A DNA stretch of 64,000 nt, from assembly GCF_002939705.1 (NCBI RefSeq), contig NZ_MDCB01000014.1, positions 46,585 to 110,584 on the forward strand, given 5' to 3'. A model generated the notes under the pieces. It saw nothing but the letters and a program-made list of their open reading frames with translations. It searched no databases and was not told the DNA's origin. The translations under genes were made by a program, and so were the position numbers. Source of the DNA: Xanthomonas albilineans (GTDB taxonomy: Bacteria; Pseudomonadota; Gammaproteobacteria; Xanthomonadales; Xanthomonadaceae). Of the stretch, positions 29,597 to 39,119 are shown piece after piece. Numbering within the stretch: position 1 is the first letter of the stretch; each line of letters starts with the position of its first letter.

Positions 29597-30430
29597 ATGA
29601 ATGCGCCCACTCCCGAGTCCCTGCTGCGCGCGGCCTGCACCCAGGTCGCGCGTGGCGATGCCGAAGTCCTGCTGATCCATGTCCTGCAGCGTGACCGCGC
29701 CTGGCTGTTCGCGCATGCGCGCGAGCCACTGTCGGCGGAGACGGTGGCGGTATTCCGAGGGCTCGTGGCCCGGCGCGCGCAGGGCGAGCCGCTGGCTTAC
29801 CTGACTGGCCGGCGCGGCTTCTGGACCCTGGATCTGGCGGTCGGCCCGGCCACCCTGATCCCGCGTGCCGATACCGAACGTTTGGTGGAACTGGCGCTGG
29901 AGCGGTTGGACATGCAGCCGGGCCGCCGCGTCGCCGACCTGGGCACCGGCAGCGGCGCGATCGCGCTGGCGCTGGCCAGCGAACGTCCGCGGGCGCAGGT
30001 GCTGGCGACCGATCTCAGTGCCGCGGCGTTGGCGGTGGCCGAGGCCAACATGCTGGCGCACGGTCTGCACAATGTGGCCTTCGCGCATGGCGCCTGGCTG
30101 GTGCCGCTGGCCGGGCAGCGTTTCGACCTGATCGCCAGCAATCCGCCTTACATTGCCGCCGGCGATCCGCATCTGACCCAGGGCGACCTGCGCTACGAAC
30201 CGCTGAGCGCCTTGACCTCCGGTGTCGATGGGTTGGACGACATCCGGCAGATCGTCGCCGGCGCACCGGCGCACCTGCGGGCGGGCGGTTGGTTGCTGCT
30301 GGAGCATGGTTGGGACCAGGGCAACGCCGTGCGCGCGCTGCTGACGGCTGCACGCTTCATCGCAGTGGAGACTTACCAAGATCTAGAACTCCGCGATCGG
30401 GTCACACTGGGTTGTTGGCCGCTTGCATGA
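29597..30430 (+). CDS. prmC: Release factor glutamine methyltransferase
   Basis: 277 aa from the ATG at 29597. An N-terminal helical domain ([17 protein letters not shown]) precedes the SAM-binding fold [14 protein letters not shown] (about 114-127) and the catalytic NPPY at 182-185. It methylates the Gln of the GGQ motif in release factors RF1 and RF2. In E. coli prmC follows prfA. Here prfA is 24 kb away with an OGT-like gene in that position, so the pair has been separated. Divergent from ahpC. Confidence 0.95.
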   Translation: MNAPTPESLLRAACTQVARGDAEVLLIHVLQRDRAWLFAHAREPLSAETVAVFRGLVARRAQGEPLAYLTGRRGFWTLDLAVGPATLIPRADTERLVELALERLDMQPGRRVADLGTGSGAIALALASERPRAQVLATDLSAAALAVAEANMLAHGLHNVAFAHGAWLVPLAGQRFDLIASNPPYIAAGDPHLTQGDLRYEPLSALTSGVDGLDDIRQIVAGAPAHLRAGGWLLLEHGWDQGNAVRALLTAARFIAVETYQDLELRDRVTLGCWPLA

Positions 30431-30557
30431 GTGGCGGTACAGGTTCTGCCCTGGCATGTCCAATGCGTGGTCTGTTGATTGCCGAAGACGCGCGCCGTGG
30501 CAGCGCACGCGACGCGGCGGTCCATAGGTAGAATCGGGATTTTCCGCAGGAGTCCCC

Positions 30558-31499
30558 ATGCGCACGCTGTATCCCAAGATCGAGCCGTTCGATAGCGGCC
30601 TGTTGCCAGTGGACGCGCGCCACACCCTGTATTACGAACAGTGCGGTAACCCTGGCGGCAAGCCGGTGCTGGTGCTGCATGGCGGACCAGGTGGTGGTTG
30701 TAACGCCAAAATGCGTTGCTTCCACGATCCGGCCAAGTACCGCATCGTGTTGTTCGATCAGCGCGGTTCCGGCCGCTCTACGCCGCATGCGGATCTGGTC
30801 GATAACACCACTTGGGATCTGGTTGCCGATATCGAGCGATTGCGCGAGCACCTGCGTATCGATCGTTGGCAGGTGTTCGGCGGCAGCTGGGGGTCGACCC
30901 TGGCATTGGCCTATGCGCAGTCACATCCGCAGCGCGTGGCCGAGTTGGTGTTGCGTGGCATCTTCCTGCTGCGTCGTTGGGAGCTGGAGTGGTTTTATCA
31001 GGAAGGCGCCAGCCGGCTGTTTCCGGATGCATGGGCGCACTATGTCGGCGCGATTCCACCGGTGGAACGTGCCGATCTGATTTCCGCGTTTCATCGGCGC
31101 CTGATCAGCGACGACCAGGCCATCCGCCTGGCGGCGGCCAAGGCGTGGAGCGTGTGGGAAGGGGCGACCAGCTTCCTGCATGTGGACGCCGATTTCGTCG
31201 ATAGCCACGAAGACCCGCACTTCGCGCTGGCCTTCGCGCGCATCGAAAATCATTACTTCGTCAACGGCGGTTTCCTGGAAGTGGAAGACCAGTTGTTGCG
31301 CGATGCGCACCGCATCGCCGATATCCCCGGCGTGATCGTGCACGGTCGCTACGATGTGGTCTGCCCGCTGGCCAATGCCTGGGATCTGGCCAAGGCGTGG
31401 CCGAAGGCGCGTTTGGAAATCACCCCGGCATCGGGTCATTCGGCCTTCGAAGCGGAGAATACGGATGCGCTGATACGTGCGACCGACTCTTTCGCCTGA
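30558..31499 (+). CDS. pip: Proline iminopeptidase
   Basis: 313 aa with a GCAGGAG ribosome binding site. Alpha/beta hydrolase of peptidase family S33: oxyanion motif HGGPGGG, nucleophile Ser110 in FGGSWGS, Asp264 in GRYDVVCP and His292 in SGHSAFE. The sequence is very close to the well-studied Xanthomonas enzyme, which removes N-terminal proline from peptides in the cytoplasm. Family members are implicated in plant infection. It is convergent with the N-formylglutamate amidohydrolase-like gene. Confidence 0.96.
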   Translation: MRTLYPKIEPFDSGLLPVDARHTLYYEQCGNPGGKPVLVLHGGPGGGCNAKMRCFHDPAKYRIVLFDQRGSGRSTPHADLVDNTTWDLVADIERLREHLRIDRWQVFGGSWGSTLALAYAQSHPQRVAELVLRGIFLLRRWELEWFYQEGASRLFPDAWAHYVGAIPPVERADLISAFHRRLISDDQAIRLAAAKAWSVWEGATSFLHVDADFVDSHEDPHFALAFARIENHYFVNGGFLEVEDQLLRDAHRIADIPGVIVHGRYDVVCPLANAWDLAKAWPKARLEITPASGHSAFEAENTDALIRATDSFA

Positions 31500-31592
31500 G
31501 CAGCATCCGGGAGTCCGCGACGATGCTCCGAGAGGGCGATGGTGCAGTGGTGGTGCAATCGCGCTGGTCGGTTGTTGCTGTGTGTATCGGGA

Positions 31593-32390
31593 TCAGGCTA
31601 TCGCCAGCAGTTGCGGCTGCAGCGTCGTCAATATCCGTGCCAGACGTTGCGCCCAGGCGTGCTGCCCTGCGTCGTCGGCGATCAGGTCCTGGCGGATTTC
31701 CAGCTCGGCATGCAGCAGGCCGCGGCCTTCGCCGTGCACTGGGACGGCGTAGTCGCTGGTGTCGCTGACCGCATAGGGCGCGTTGTCGCCGATGATTAGA
31801 TCGCCGGCTTCGCGCAGCGCTTGCAGCAATGGATGGGCGAAGCGCGTGTCGCGGTGGTACAGCACGCCGGCATGCCATGGCCGCGATACACCGTGCATGA
31901 CCGGAGTGAAGCTGTGCATCATCACCAACAGGGTGGGACGCGCGCTCGCGCGCCGTGCATCCAGCTCGGCGGCGATGCGCGCGTGGTAGGGCGTATGCAC
32001 TGCGGCGATGCGCTGCTGCCGCTGCGCGGCCGATAACCCTGCATTGCCCGGCACTACAGTGCCGTCGCTGGTCTCGGCAATCAGCGTCGGTGATGTCAGC
32101 GGACGATTGCAGTCGATCAGCAGGCGCGAATACGTCTGTTCGATCGCCCACGCGTCCAGCAGCGTGGACAGCGCACGGGTGACGCCGACGATGCCGATGT
32201 CCCAGCCGATGTGCCGGTCCAGTTCGTGCTGGGGCAGGCCCAGGTTGGCCAGGGCGCGCGGCACGGTCCGACCGGCATGATCGGCCAGCAGGACGAATGG
32301 CGAGGTGCCCTGTGGGCGATGGATCGCGAAGACGTCCGGGTCGTCTGCACCGAGCAGTGGGGTTAGCTGTGCCGGGGCGGGTTCAACCAC
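31593..32390 (-). CDS. N-formylglutamate amidohydrolase family protein
   Basis: 265 aa with a GTG start at 32390 that overlaps the end of the Nudix gene by 8 bases, so the two are probably co-translated. Family motifs include FVLLADHAGRTVPRAL, RHIGWDIG, NRPL, HTPYHARIAAEL, LLVMMHSFTP and HAELEIRQDLI. The metal-binding His and Glu residues of the HutG-like fold are present. No histidine-utilisation genes are nearby, so the substrate is uncertain and N-formylglutamate is only the family name. Confidence 0.85.
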   Translation of the reverse strand: MVEPAPAQLTPLLGADDPDVFAIHRPQGTSPFVLLADHAGRTVPRALANLGLPQHELDRHIGWDIGIVGVTRALSTLLDAWAIEQTYSRLLIDCNRPLTSPTLIAETSDGTVVPGNAGLSAAQRQQRIAAVHTPYHARIAAELDARRASARPTLLVMMHSFTPVMHGVSRPWHAGVLYHRDTRFAHPLLQALREAGDLIIGDNAPYAVSDTSDYAVPVHGEGRGLLHAELEIRQDLIADDAGQHAWAQRLARILTTLQPQLLAIA

Positions 32391-32952
32391 GCGCAGTGCC
32401 GTCGAGGTGGTGTTCGATCATCCACAGGCCTGCCCACAGTTTCGGGTCCAATGCGTAGCCTTCGTCCATTTTCTGTACCAGCCACGCGGCGGCGCGTGCG
32501 CGCGGCACCGTGTGCACGGTGATGTCCTCGTTGGCGTCGCCGCCGCCATCGCCGACCTTGCGCAGGCCGGTGGCGCGGACGAAGGCGATTTTTTCGCTGC
32601 TGGCGCCGGAGGAGGTCGGGCCGATCATCAGCACTTCGGCATGCGCGGCAGTCCAGCCGGTCTCTTCCTCCAGTTCGCGCACCGCCGAGACTTCGATCGA
32701 TTCTCCGGCGTCGATGTCGCCGACCAGACCGGCCGGCATCTCGATGGTGTGCGTCTGCAGCGGCACGCGGAATTGTTCGACGAACAGCACTTCATCGTCC
32801 GGCGTCACGGCAATGATGATCGCCGCCAGTCCGCCTGCGTGCACGCGTTCGGAGTATTCCCAGGTGCCGCGCACCACCATGCGTTGGTATTTACCTTCGT
32901 AGACGATGCGGGGCGGGGAGTCGTGGCGGGTCATGGGCAGCTCGCGGGTCAT
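32383..32952 (-). CDS. Nudix hydrolase, ADP-ribose pyrophosphatase-like
   Basis: 189 aa from the ATG at 32952, or 183 aa from the ATG at 32934. Neither start has a clear Shine-Dalgarno. The complete Nudix box runs from GDIDAGESIE to AVRELEEETGW. Upstream AGGLAAIIIAVTPDDEVLFVEQFRVP and IEMPAGLVG are typical of the ADP-ribose/NudE-NudF branch. It likely hydrolyses ADP-sugars to AMP and sugar phosphate. It is followed, with an 8-base overlap, by the amidohydrolase gene. Confidence 0.88.
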   Translation of the reverse strand: MTRELPMTRHDSPPRIVYEGKYQRMVVRGTWEYSERVHAGGLAAIIIAVTPDDEVLFVEQFRVPLQTHTIEMPAGLVGDIDAGESIEVSAVRELEEETGWTAAHAEVLMIGPTSSGASSEKIAFVRATGLRKVGDGGGDANEDITVHTVPRARAAAWLVQKMDEGYALDPKLWAGLWMIEHHLDGTARG

Positions 32953-33053
32953 AGAGGAAGAAGACGCCGATGCGCACGCGACGCTGAGGCGCTTTTGTGC
33001 AGTGTAGTGCCAGTGCTGTTGCGGCGTTGCGCGCACCGCGCGGCGGTGGCTGC

Positions 33054-33977
33054 TCAGTTGGGCGTGGTCTCCAGGCCGGCCGCCTGCAGCAGCCTGCGTC
33101 GGGTCAGCGGCCCGAAGCGCAGTGCCTCGCACAGTCCCAGCAGGATGTCGGTGTCGGCTGTGCCACGGGTGAATTGGGGCGTGGCCATGTGCAGCGGCGC
33201 ATCCAGTGCGATGGTGGTCAGCTGCCGCCATCGCAGTGCGTGTTGGCCTTGCTCGCGCAGGCGCACAGCCATCTGCGCCGCGCCACGCAGGCGCAGGAAC
33301 GCCACTTCGTCGACCCGTGCCAACAAGGTGTCCAGATCGCCGAAATGCGCCAGCAGGATCGCGGCGGATTTCGCGCCGATGCCGGTGATGCCGGGGATGT
33401 TGTCGATCGCATCGCCGCTCAGTGCCAGGTAGTCGGCAATCTGCTGCGCATGCACGCCATATCGTGCCTTGACTCCGGATGCGCCCCAGCGTTGGCCGCG
33501 CCCGTAGTCCCACTGTTCGTCGCACTCCAGCAGTAACTGCGACAGGTCTTTGTCGGCGGATACGATCACGCCGTGAAAACCGTCGCCGCGCGCGCGGTGC
33601 AGCGCGCTACCGATCAGGTCGTCGGCTTCGTAGTGGTGGTCCGCCAGCACGCACAAGCCCAATGCCGCGCACAGCGCCTTGCAATGGGCGAACTGTCGCC
33701 GTAGCGCATCCGGCGCTGGTGCGCGGTTGGCCTTGTATGCGGGGTACAGACGATGTCGGAAGCAGGTGTCCAGGGCTTCGTCGAACGCCACCACGATGTG
33801 CTGCGGGCGCTCGCGTTCGAGCAGGTCGAGCAGGAACCGGGCGAAGCCGTGCACGGCGTTGGTCGGCCAGCCCTGCACGTCCTGGAATTCGTCGGGAATC
33901 GCATGCCAAGCGCGGAAGACGTACAGGCTTGCGTCGATCAGGTACAGCGGCCGCGAGGCGGGCGTGGCCGGGTTCAC
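33054..33977 (-). CDS. 5'-3' exonuclease (PolA N-terminal/Xni-like flap nuclease)
   Basis: 307 aa with a GTG start at 33977 that forms a GTGA overlap with the stop of the nitroreductase gene. The longer frame upstream is the nitroreductase shadow. The FEN domain is recognisable: LYLIDASLYVFRAWHA, VVAFDEALDTCFRHRLYPAYKANR, the acidic YEADDLIGS, VSADKDLSQLL, and the helix-hairpin-helix SGDAIDNIPGITGIGAKSA. Unlike enterobacterial Xni it keeps the acidic residues of full flap nucleases. It probably removes 5' flaps or RNA primers alongside DNA polymerase I. Confidence 0.9.
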   Translation of the reverse strand: MNPATPASRPLYLIDASLYVFRAWHAIPDEFQDVQGWPTNAVHGFARFLLDLLERERPQHIVVAFDEALDTCFRHRLYPAYKANRAPAPDALRRQFAHCKALCAALGLCVLADHHYEADDLIGSALHRARGDGFHGVIVSADKDLSQLLLECDEQWDYGRGQRWGASGVKARYGVHAQQIADYLALSGDAIDNIPGITGIGAKSAAILLAHFGDLDTLLARVDEVAFLRLRGAAQMAVRLREQGQHALRWRQLTTIALDAPLHMATPQFTRGTADTDILLGLCEALRFGPLTRRRLLQAAGLETTPN

Positions 33978-34549
33978 GGTGTCCAGTCGCTGAGCAGCCG
34001 CCGCGGATCGGGACGCTCGCGCTCCGGTGCTTGCATCTGCGCCGTTCCTAGATGGATGAAGCCAGCAATGCGTTCGTGTTCGGCCAGGCCCAGGCGTGCG
34101 GCCACCGCGTCGTCGTAGGCCATCCATCCGGTCAGCCATTGGGCGCCGAAGCCGTAGGCCTGCGCCGCTTGCAGCAGCGCGAAGCATACCGAGCCGGCGG
34201 TCAGCCATTGCTCGATCTCCGGCACCTTGTGTCCGCGTTGCAGGCACGCGATCACCGCGATCACTACCGGCGCATGGGCGAAGCGTTGGCGATCCTTTTC
34301 CACCGCCGCGGCCGGTGCGGCGGGATCGCGCTGCAGGCTGCGCTCGGCGAGGAAGTCGCCCAGCGTCAAACGCGCCTGACCGGCGATACGCAGGAACCGG
34401 AACGGCACCAGCTTGCCGTGGTCGGGGACGCGCACGGCCGATTGCAGCATGGCCAGCAGCGTCGCCGCGTCCGGTCCTGGTTCGCCCAATTGCATGGACG
34501 GTACCGAACGCCGTGCATCCAGCGCTTGCAGCGAATGAACTGTGTGCAT
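33974..34549 (-). CDS. Nitroreductase family protein (YdjA-like)
   Basis: 191 aa. FMN-binding nitroreductase fold: the ALDARRSVPSMQL start, AVRVPDHGKLVPFRFLRI, AGSVCFALLQAAQAYGFGAQWLTGW and GLAEHERIAGFIHLGT. The short form without a dimer-arm insertion matches YdjA. It reduces nitro or quinone compounds with NAD(P)H, and the physiological substrate is unknown. It overlaps the exonuclease start by 4 bases, forming a two-gene transcription unit. Confidence 0.88.
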   Translation of the reverse strand: MHTVHSLQALDARRSVPSMQLGEPGPDAATLLAMLQSAVRVPDHGKLVPFRFLRIAGQARLTLGDFLAERSLQRDPAAPAAAVEKDRQRFAHAPVVIAVIACLQRGHKVPEIEQWLTAGSVCFALLQAAQAYGFGAQWLTGWMAYDDAVAARLGLAEHERIAGFIHLGTAQMQAPERERPDPRRLLSDWTP

Positions 34550-35079
34550 CTGGTTTGAATCCGATTGGGCCGATGCAAATTATAGTCCTTCGCCGACAGG
34601 CATCAGTGGATCTGGCCGTGGCACCACCGTCGTGTTGCGTTGCCGATTAGTTGCTCGCAGACGAATGGCCTCTGATGGGATTGCATCGATTGCGACGGCC
34701 GCGTGCGGCTTGGCATGCGCCATGGCGTGAACTCGATTGGCGCGCGTTTCATGTGCGGCAATCGTCGCGTCCGTTGTCTGTGTGTCGCTTCTGCCGAGGG
34801 GCGCGATGATGGTGCGGTTTGGGCGGCTGAAAAGGATGGGGTGTCGAGGCAGAGTGCCTGGTCCGTACAGGTCTATTCAGGCAAGACTGTCGCCACGATC
34901 ACGCAATTACAGTCTGGAATCATGGTGAATATCACGTTCCGAGTGGGAGATACTTCTTGTGAAACAGTTGACGTTCATGTGGTATGCCTACTATGAAAAA
35001 CTAGGGTCAGAGGTCGTGTCCGTTTGCCTTCTGTCTTCACTTCTGTCGAGTGCCGTTGACGGCGCGGAGCCATTTCGTA
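34550..35079. other. 530-base intergenic region, AT-richer than its flanks
   Basis: Divergent spacer between the nitroreductase and DUF1631 genes. From about 34,870 to 35,040 it is richer in A+T, as expected for promoter DNA. Several short frames cross it but none has recognisable sequence or a ribosome binding site. Confidence 0.45.
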
Positions 35080-37356
35080 ATGAGTTTCAGCCCCAGCCCG
35101 CACGCAGACGCCGCGCGCCATCCGAGCCTGTTGGCGCAGGCGCGCGAGGGCATGTTGCCCGTGCTGGACACCGCGTTTGCAGCGGCACTGACGCATTTCG
35201 ACGATGTATTGTTCGACCGTGCCGAAACTGCTGGTACGTCGCAGTTGCTGTTCTTGGATGGTATGCGCGAGTTGCGACGCCGTCGTCAAGACATCGCCGC
35301 GCGCTTCCGTGCACAACTGCAGGCGGCTTGGCAGGCACTGGAAGCGGGTGCGCCGCTTTCGGCCGAGGTGGCCATGGCCGGGTACGAACACAGTTTGAGC
35401 CTAGTGTCCGAGCACGAGCTTGAGTTGCGATTGGCGGTGCGCAACCTGGCCAGCGTACTGCTGCGCGAATGGAAGTCGGTACTCGGTCGCATCGACCGTC
35501 GCCTTGGCTGGATCGCCGGTGGTCTGGAACTGGATGCCGACACCAATCCGGTTGGCCCCGAACATATCGGTGTCGCCGTACACGCGGCATTCTCCAATAG
35601 CGATCTGGAGCCGGAGGTGCGCCTGCTGCTGATCAAGTTGTGTGAGCGCGATCTCGCCGTCGCGATCGGTCAGCTCTACCAGGAGTTGGACGACCGTCTT
35701 GCCGAGGCCGGGGTGATGCCAGAGATACCGCGCCCACCGCCGCCGCCGAAACATCCGGCGCACCACGACGTGTCAAACGTTCAGGCCGACGCCGAGGGTG
35801 ACGATGACGCGATCTATGCCCCGGCCTGGGCGAGACGTTTTGTCAAACGTTGGTCCGAGCGTCGCGGTAGTGCGCAGGCCGCCACCGGCGATGGGACTGC
35901 ACACCTGCCCGAGGACGCTCAGGACGTATTGCTTGAGGCGTTGCAAGATCTTTTGCAGAAGACCCGCAATGCGCGCGATACCGCCACCTCGGCGGCACGC
36001 ACTGCAGTCGGCCAGCAGCGCGCGCTTAGCCCGCGCGAGATGATGTCGGTGTTGTCATTGTTGCAGGCCACACCCAGCGCTACGCAGCGTGCGGTGGTCG
36101 GCGACGACAGCGAGTCGCTGGCGCATCGGCTCAAGAGCGAGATGTTGTCCACTGTTGCTCAATGTGGCCTGGACCCGGCGGATGCGCGCCTGGATCCGGT
36201 GGATGAAGATGCCATCGACTTGGTTGGCATGCTGTTCGACGTGATGCTCGACGAGCGTGAACTCGACGGTCGCTCGGGCGAGTTGATCGGGCGGCTGTTG
36301 GTGCCGCTCGTCAAGGTCGCGCTGCTGGATCGGCGGATGTTCGTGCAGAAAACGCATCCGGCGCGGCGCTTGCTCAACTCGCTGACCGAGGCCTGCGAGG
36401 GCAACACAGGCGAGACCCAGAACGAGCGCGTGCTGATGGTCAAGGTCGAGGAGATCATCGAGCGGCTGCTCGCCGAATTCAACGAGAACCTGGCGATCTT
36501 CCTGACCTTGGAAGAGGAGTTTCGCGAGTTTCTGGCCCAGCATCGGCGTCGCGTCGAAATCGCCGAACGTCGTGCCGCCGAGACTCAGCGAGGCCAGGAA
36601 AAGCTGGAACTGGCGCGGCAGCGCGCCGAAGCCGAGTTACAGGCGCGCCTGCACAATCGACAGTTACCGCAGGCACTGGAGGATTTTCTGCGGCGGCCTT
36701 GGCAGCACTACTTGACCATGGTCATGCTGCGTGAATACGCGGATAGCCCCAACGTGCGCGAGGCCATCGCGCTGGCCGATGGCATGCTGGAAGAAGCCGC
36801 CGAAGCGCAACGGCATATCGTCGGCAGACCCTGGCTGCAGGCTTGGCAGGAGCCGCTGTATAAGATCTTCGCCAGCGTTGGCTTACATCCGGAAGCGGTC
36901 ACGGCGGCATTCGATGCGCTGCACGACACCTTGCGGGCGGTGGCCGAACTGCGCCCGGAACTGGAGCGTCGGTTGCCGGAACTGCCGCAGTTGGCGCTGC
37001 CGCAAGCGCTGGCGCAGGAGGTACAGCCGGTGGAAGTGGCCGCGCCAGAGGCTTTGGACGATTTCGACAGTGCCGACGCCGACCGTTTCCGCGCGATGGA
37101 CACCGGCACTTGGCTGGATTTCGTCGACCGCGACGGCAATGTGCAGGCCGGTAAGTTGTCGTGGGTGAGCCCGATCTCGTCGCGGCTGTTGTTCGTCAAC
37201 CGTCGTGGCGCGCGGTTATGCGTGGCTTCGCCGGAGGAATTAGCGCTGATGGTGCGGCTCGGTCGCCTGCGCAATCATGACGATGATGGCGCTTTCGACA
37301 GCGCTTTGCAGTGCGTCGTCGAACGGCTCGATGCGTGCAGTGTCACCCTGCATTGA
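35080..37356 (+). CDS. Large DUF1631 family protein
   Basis: 758 aa from the ATG at 35080 (CGGAG about 10 bases upstream); a GTG ten codons earlier is possible. Matches the DUF1631 family: the N-terminal AREGMLPVLDTAFAAAL, a conserved central helical part (VDLVGMLFDVMLDERELDGR in degenerate form, then LLNSLTEACEGN), a charged coiled-coil region around 500-540, and a C-terminal beta-rich module (GTWLDFVDRDG, KLSWVSPISSRLLFVNRRG) resembling a PilZ-like barrel. Cytoplasmic and of unknown function. Relatives are linked to c-di-GMP-type signalling only through this fold. Monocistronic. Confidence 0.85.
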   Translation: MSFSPSPHADAARHPSLLAQAREGMLPVLDTAFAAALTHFDDVLFDRAETAGTSQLLFLDGMRELRRRRQDIAARFRAQLQAAWQALEAGAPLSAEVAMAGYEHSLSLVSEHELELRLAVRNLASVLLREWKSVLGRIDRRLGWIAGGLELDADTNPVGPEHIGVAVHAAFSNSDLEPEVRLLLIKLCERDLAVAIGQLYQELDDRLAEAGVMPEIPRPPPPPKHPAHHDVSNVQADAEGDDDAIYAPAWARRFVKRWSERRGSAQAATGDGTAHLPEDAQDVLLEALQDLLQKTRNARDTATSAARTAVGQQRALSPREMMSVLSLLQATPSATQRAVVGDDSESLAHRLKSEMLSTVAQCGLDPADARLDPVDEDAIDLVGMLFDVMLDERELDGRSGELIGRLLVPLVKVALLDRRMFVQKTHPARRLLNSLTEACEGNTGETQNERVLMVKVEEIIERLLAEFNENLAIFLTLEEEFREFLAQHRRRVEIAERRAAETQRGQEKLELARQRAEAELQARLHNRQLPQALEDFLRRPWQHYLTMVMLREYADSPNVREAIALADGMLEEAAEAQRHIVGRPWLQAWQEPLYKIFASVGLHPEAVTAAFDALHDTLRAVAELRPELERRLPELPQLALPQALAQEVQPVEVAAPEALDDFDSADADRFRAMDTGTWLDFVDRDGNVQAGKLSWVSPISSRLLFVNRRGARLCVASPEELALMVRLGRLRNHDDDGAFDSALQCVVERLDACSVTLH

Positions 37357-37532
37357 GTGACCGCGTCGAGCGAACGTCTGCCCGGGTTCCGTTCCGCGAT
37401 TGCCTCACTTGGCGAGTCTGCGTTTCCGTCTCTTCCGCACAGGCATCTTCATGCCGCTCGCCAACCGCTGCGATCATGCGCTGGACCCTGTAGCATCGGC
37501 ACTGGACTGACGGGCAGCGCACGGGAAATCGC

Positions 37533-38615
37533 ATGGCAGTGCAGGTTTTGGTAGTGAAGGAGTCGGCGCCGGGCGAGCGCCGCGTGGCGGCGACGCCTGA
37601 AACGGTGAAGAAGTTGTGCGCGCTGGGCGCCCAAGTGCGGATCGAGCCGGATGCCGGTGCGTCGGCGGGCTTCGTCGATGCCGCGTATCTCGCCGCCGGT
37701 GCGCAGCATGCCGATGCCGAGAGTCCAGCGCAGGCGGATCTGGTGTTGTGCGTGCAGCCGTTGCCGGTCCAAGCGCTGGAACAACTCAAGGAGGGTGCCG
37801 GTGTGGTCGGCATGTTGCAGCCGCAGGCCGATCCAGCGCGCGCCGCGGCGCTGCAGGCGCGACACCTGGTCGCGTTCCCGCTGGAGCGCTTGCCGCGCAC
37901 CACTCGCGCCCAGGCGATGGATGTGCTCAGTTCGCAGGCCGGCATGGCCGGTTACAAGGCGACGCTGATCGCTGCGCAATTGGCGCCGCGCTTCTTCCCG
38001 ATGTTGACCACCGCGGCCGGCACCATCCGTCCGTCCAAGGTGCTGGTCGTCGGTGCCGGCGTGGCCGGCTTGCAGGCCATCGCCACAGCCAAGCGCCTGG
38101 GCGCGCAGGTCGAAGGCTTCGATGTGCGCCCGGAGACACGCGAGCAGATCGAATCGTTGGGCGGCAAGTTTCTCGACCTAGGTGTCAGTGCAGTAGGCGA
38201 GGGCGGTTATGCGCGGCAACTCAGCGATGCCGAGCGTGTCGAGCAGCAGCAGCGCCTAGCCGAACACCTCAAAGGTATCGATGTAGTGGTGTGTACCGCC
38301 GCAGTGCCGGGACAGGCGGCGCCGAAGATACTCAGTGCCGAGATGGTCGCCGGTATGCGGCCCGGCAGTGTGGTGGTGGATCTGGCCGCCGAGACGGGCG
38401 GCAACTGCGCATTGACTCGCCCTGGCGAGACCATCGAACACGGCGGGGTGATCGTCGCCGGGCCGCTGCATCTGGCCAGCATGGGCGCCGTGCATGCCAG
38501 CGAGATGTATGCGCGCAACGTCTACAACTTTGTCGCGCTGTTTCTCAAGGATGGGACGATTGCCTACGACTGGAACGACGAGTTGCTGGCGAAGACGCGC
38601 TGGCATCCTGCCTGA
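37533..38615 (+). CDS. pntAA: NAD(P) transhydrogenase subunit alpha part 1
   Basis: 360 aa. NAD-binding domain I of the proton-translocating transhydrogenase: an early GERRVAATPETVKKL, QAMDVLSSQAGMAGYKA, the Rossmann motif VLVVGAGVAGLQAIATAKRLGA near residue 170, and FDVRPETREQIESLGG. The membrane part is on a separate gene, as in the three-subunit bacterial type. That gene (pntAB) and pntB lie 1.6 kb downstream on the same strand, separated by three opposite-strand genes, so pntAA must be expressed from its own promoter. Confidence 0.95.
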   Translation: MAVQVLVVKESAPGERRVAATPETVKKLCALGAQVRIEPDAGASAGFVDAAYLAAGAQHADAESPAQADLVLCVQPLPVQALEQLKEGAGVVGMLQPQADPARAAALQARHLVAFPLERLPRTTRAQAMDVLSSQAGMAGYKATLIAAQLAPRFFPMLTTAAGTIRPSKVLVVGAGVAGLQAIATAKRLGAQVEGFDVRPETREQIESLGGKFLDLGVSAVGEGGYARQLSDAERVEQQQRLAEHLKGIDVVVCTAAVPGQAAPKILSAEMVAGMRPGSVVVDLAAETGGNCALTRPGETIEHGGVIVAGPLHLASMGAVHASEMYARNVYNFVALFLKDGTIAYDWNDELLAKTRWHPA

Positions 38616-38622
38616 GCGCCGC

Positions 38623-39114
38623 CTATGGAAGCGGTCGTGCGGGATCGGGCATAGGCGCGCTCGCACCGATATTGGCTTTGATCCAGGCCGTACGTTGTGC
38701 AGGAGTCATCGCGTCCAGGCGGTCGCGCAGCGTCTTGCGCTGTGCTTGCGGTAGCGTGCGCATGTACGCGAATAGTGCCTGTGCTTCCTCGCGTTGTTGC
38801 GGGGTCATGGCTTCGTAGCGGCGTGCGCCTTCGCGCGCGTGCGCGCGCTGCTCCGGGGTCATCGATTGCCAGCGCTGGGCATGCTCGAACATCCGCTGCC
38901 GTTGTGACGGGGCATCGTTCCAGCGTTGGCGCAGCGGTGCGATCAACAGTTCGCGCTGTTGCGGACTCAGGTGCTCCCAGTCCGGTAAGGGAGAGCCGGA
39001 CTGGGTGTCGACGACGGCGGGAGCTGGTGGCGTCGGCGGTGTGGCGCAGACGGCAGGTATCACGTGACTGGCCAGTAGCGTGAGCGCCAGGGAAAAGCGG
39101 ATCGGGCGATTCAT
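38623..39114 (-). CDS. Exported DUF3106 protein with TPEQR repeats
   Basis: 163 aa from the ATG at 39114. Signal peptide to about residue 24 (cleavage near VCA). The mature part has repeated short helices each opening with an LSPQQRE, MTPEQRA, MTPQQRE or MTPAQRT motif separated by about 20 residues, and RQRWNDAPSQRQRMFEHAQRW. This is the DUF3106 pattern, reminiscent of the LTxxQ repeats of Spy/CpxP/ZraP-type periplasmic proteins. It is the last gene of an operon with an ECF-like sigma factor and a membrane protein, which suggests an envelope sensor or effector. Confidence 0.8.
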   Translation of the reverse strand: MNRPIRFSLALTLLASHVIPAVCATPPTPPAPAVVDTQSGSPLPDWEHLSPQQRELLIAPLRQRWNDAPSQRQRMFEHAQRWQSMTPEQRAHAREGARRYEAMTPQQREEAQALFAYMRTLPQAQRKTLRDRLDAMTPAQRTAWIKANIGASAPMPDPARPLP

Positions 39115-39119
39115 CGAAT

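Noticed and set aside
34703..34996. 97-aa plus-strand frame in the nitroreductase-DUF1631 spacer
   Set aside because: No ribosome binding site, no family resemblance, and it ends in promoter-like AT-rich DNA.
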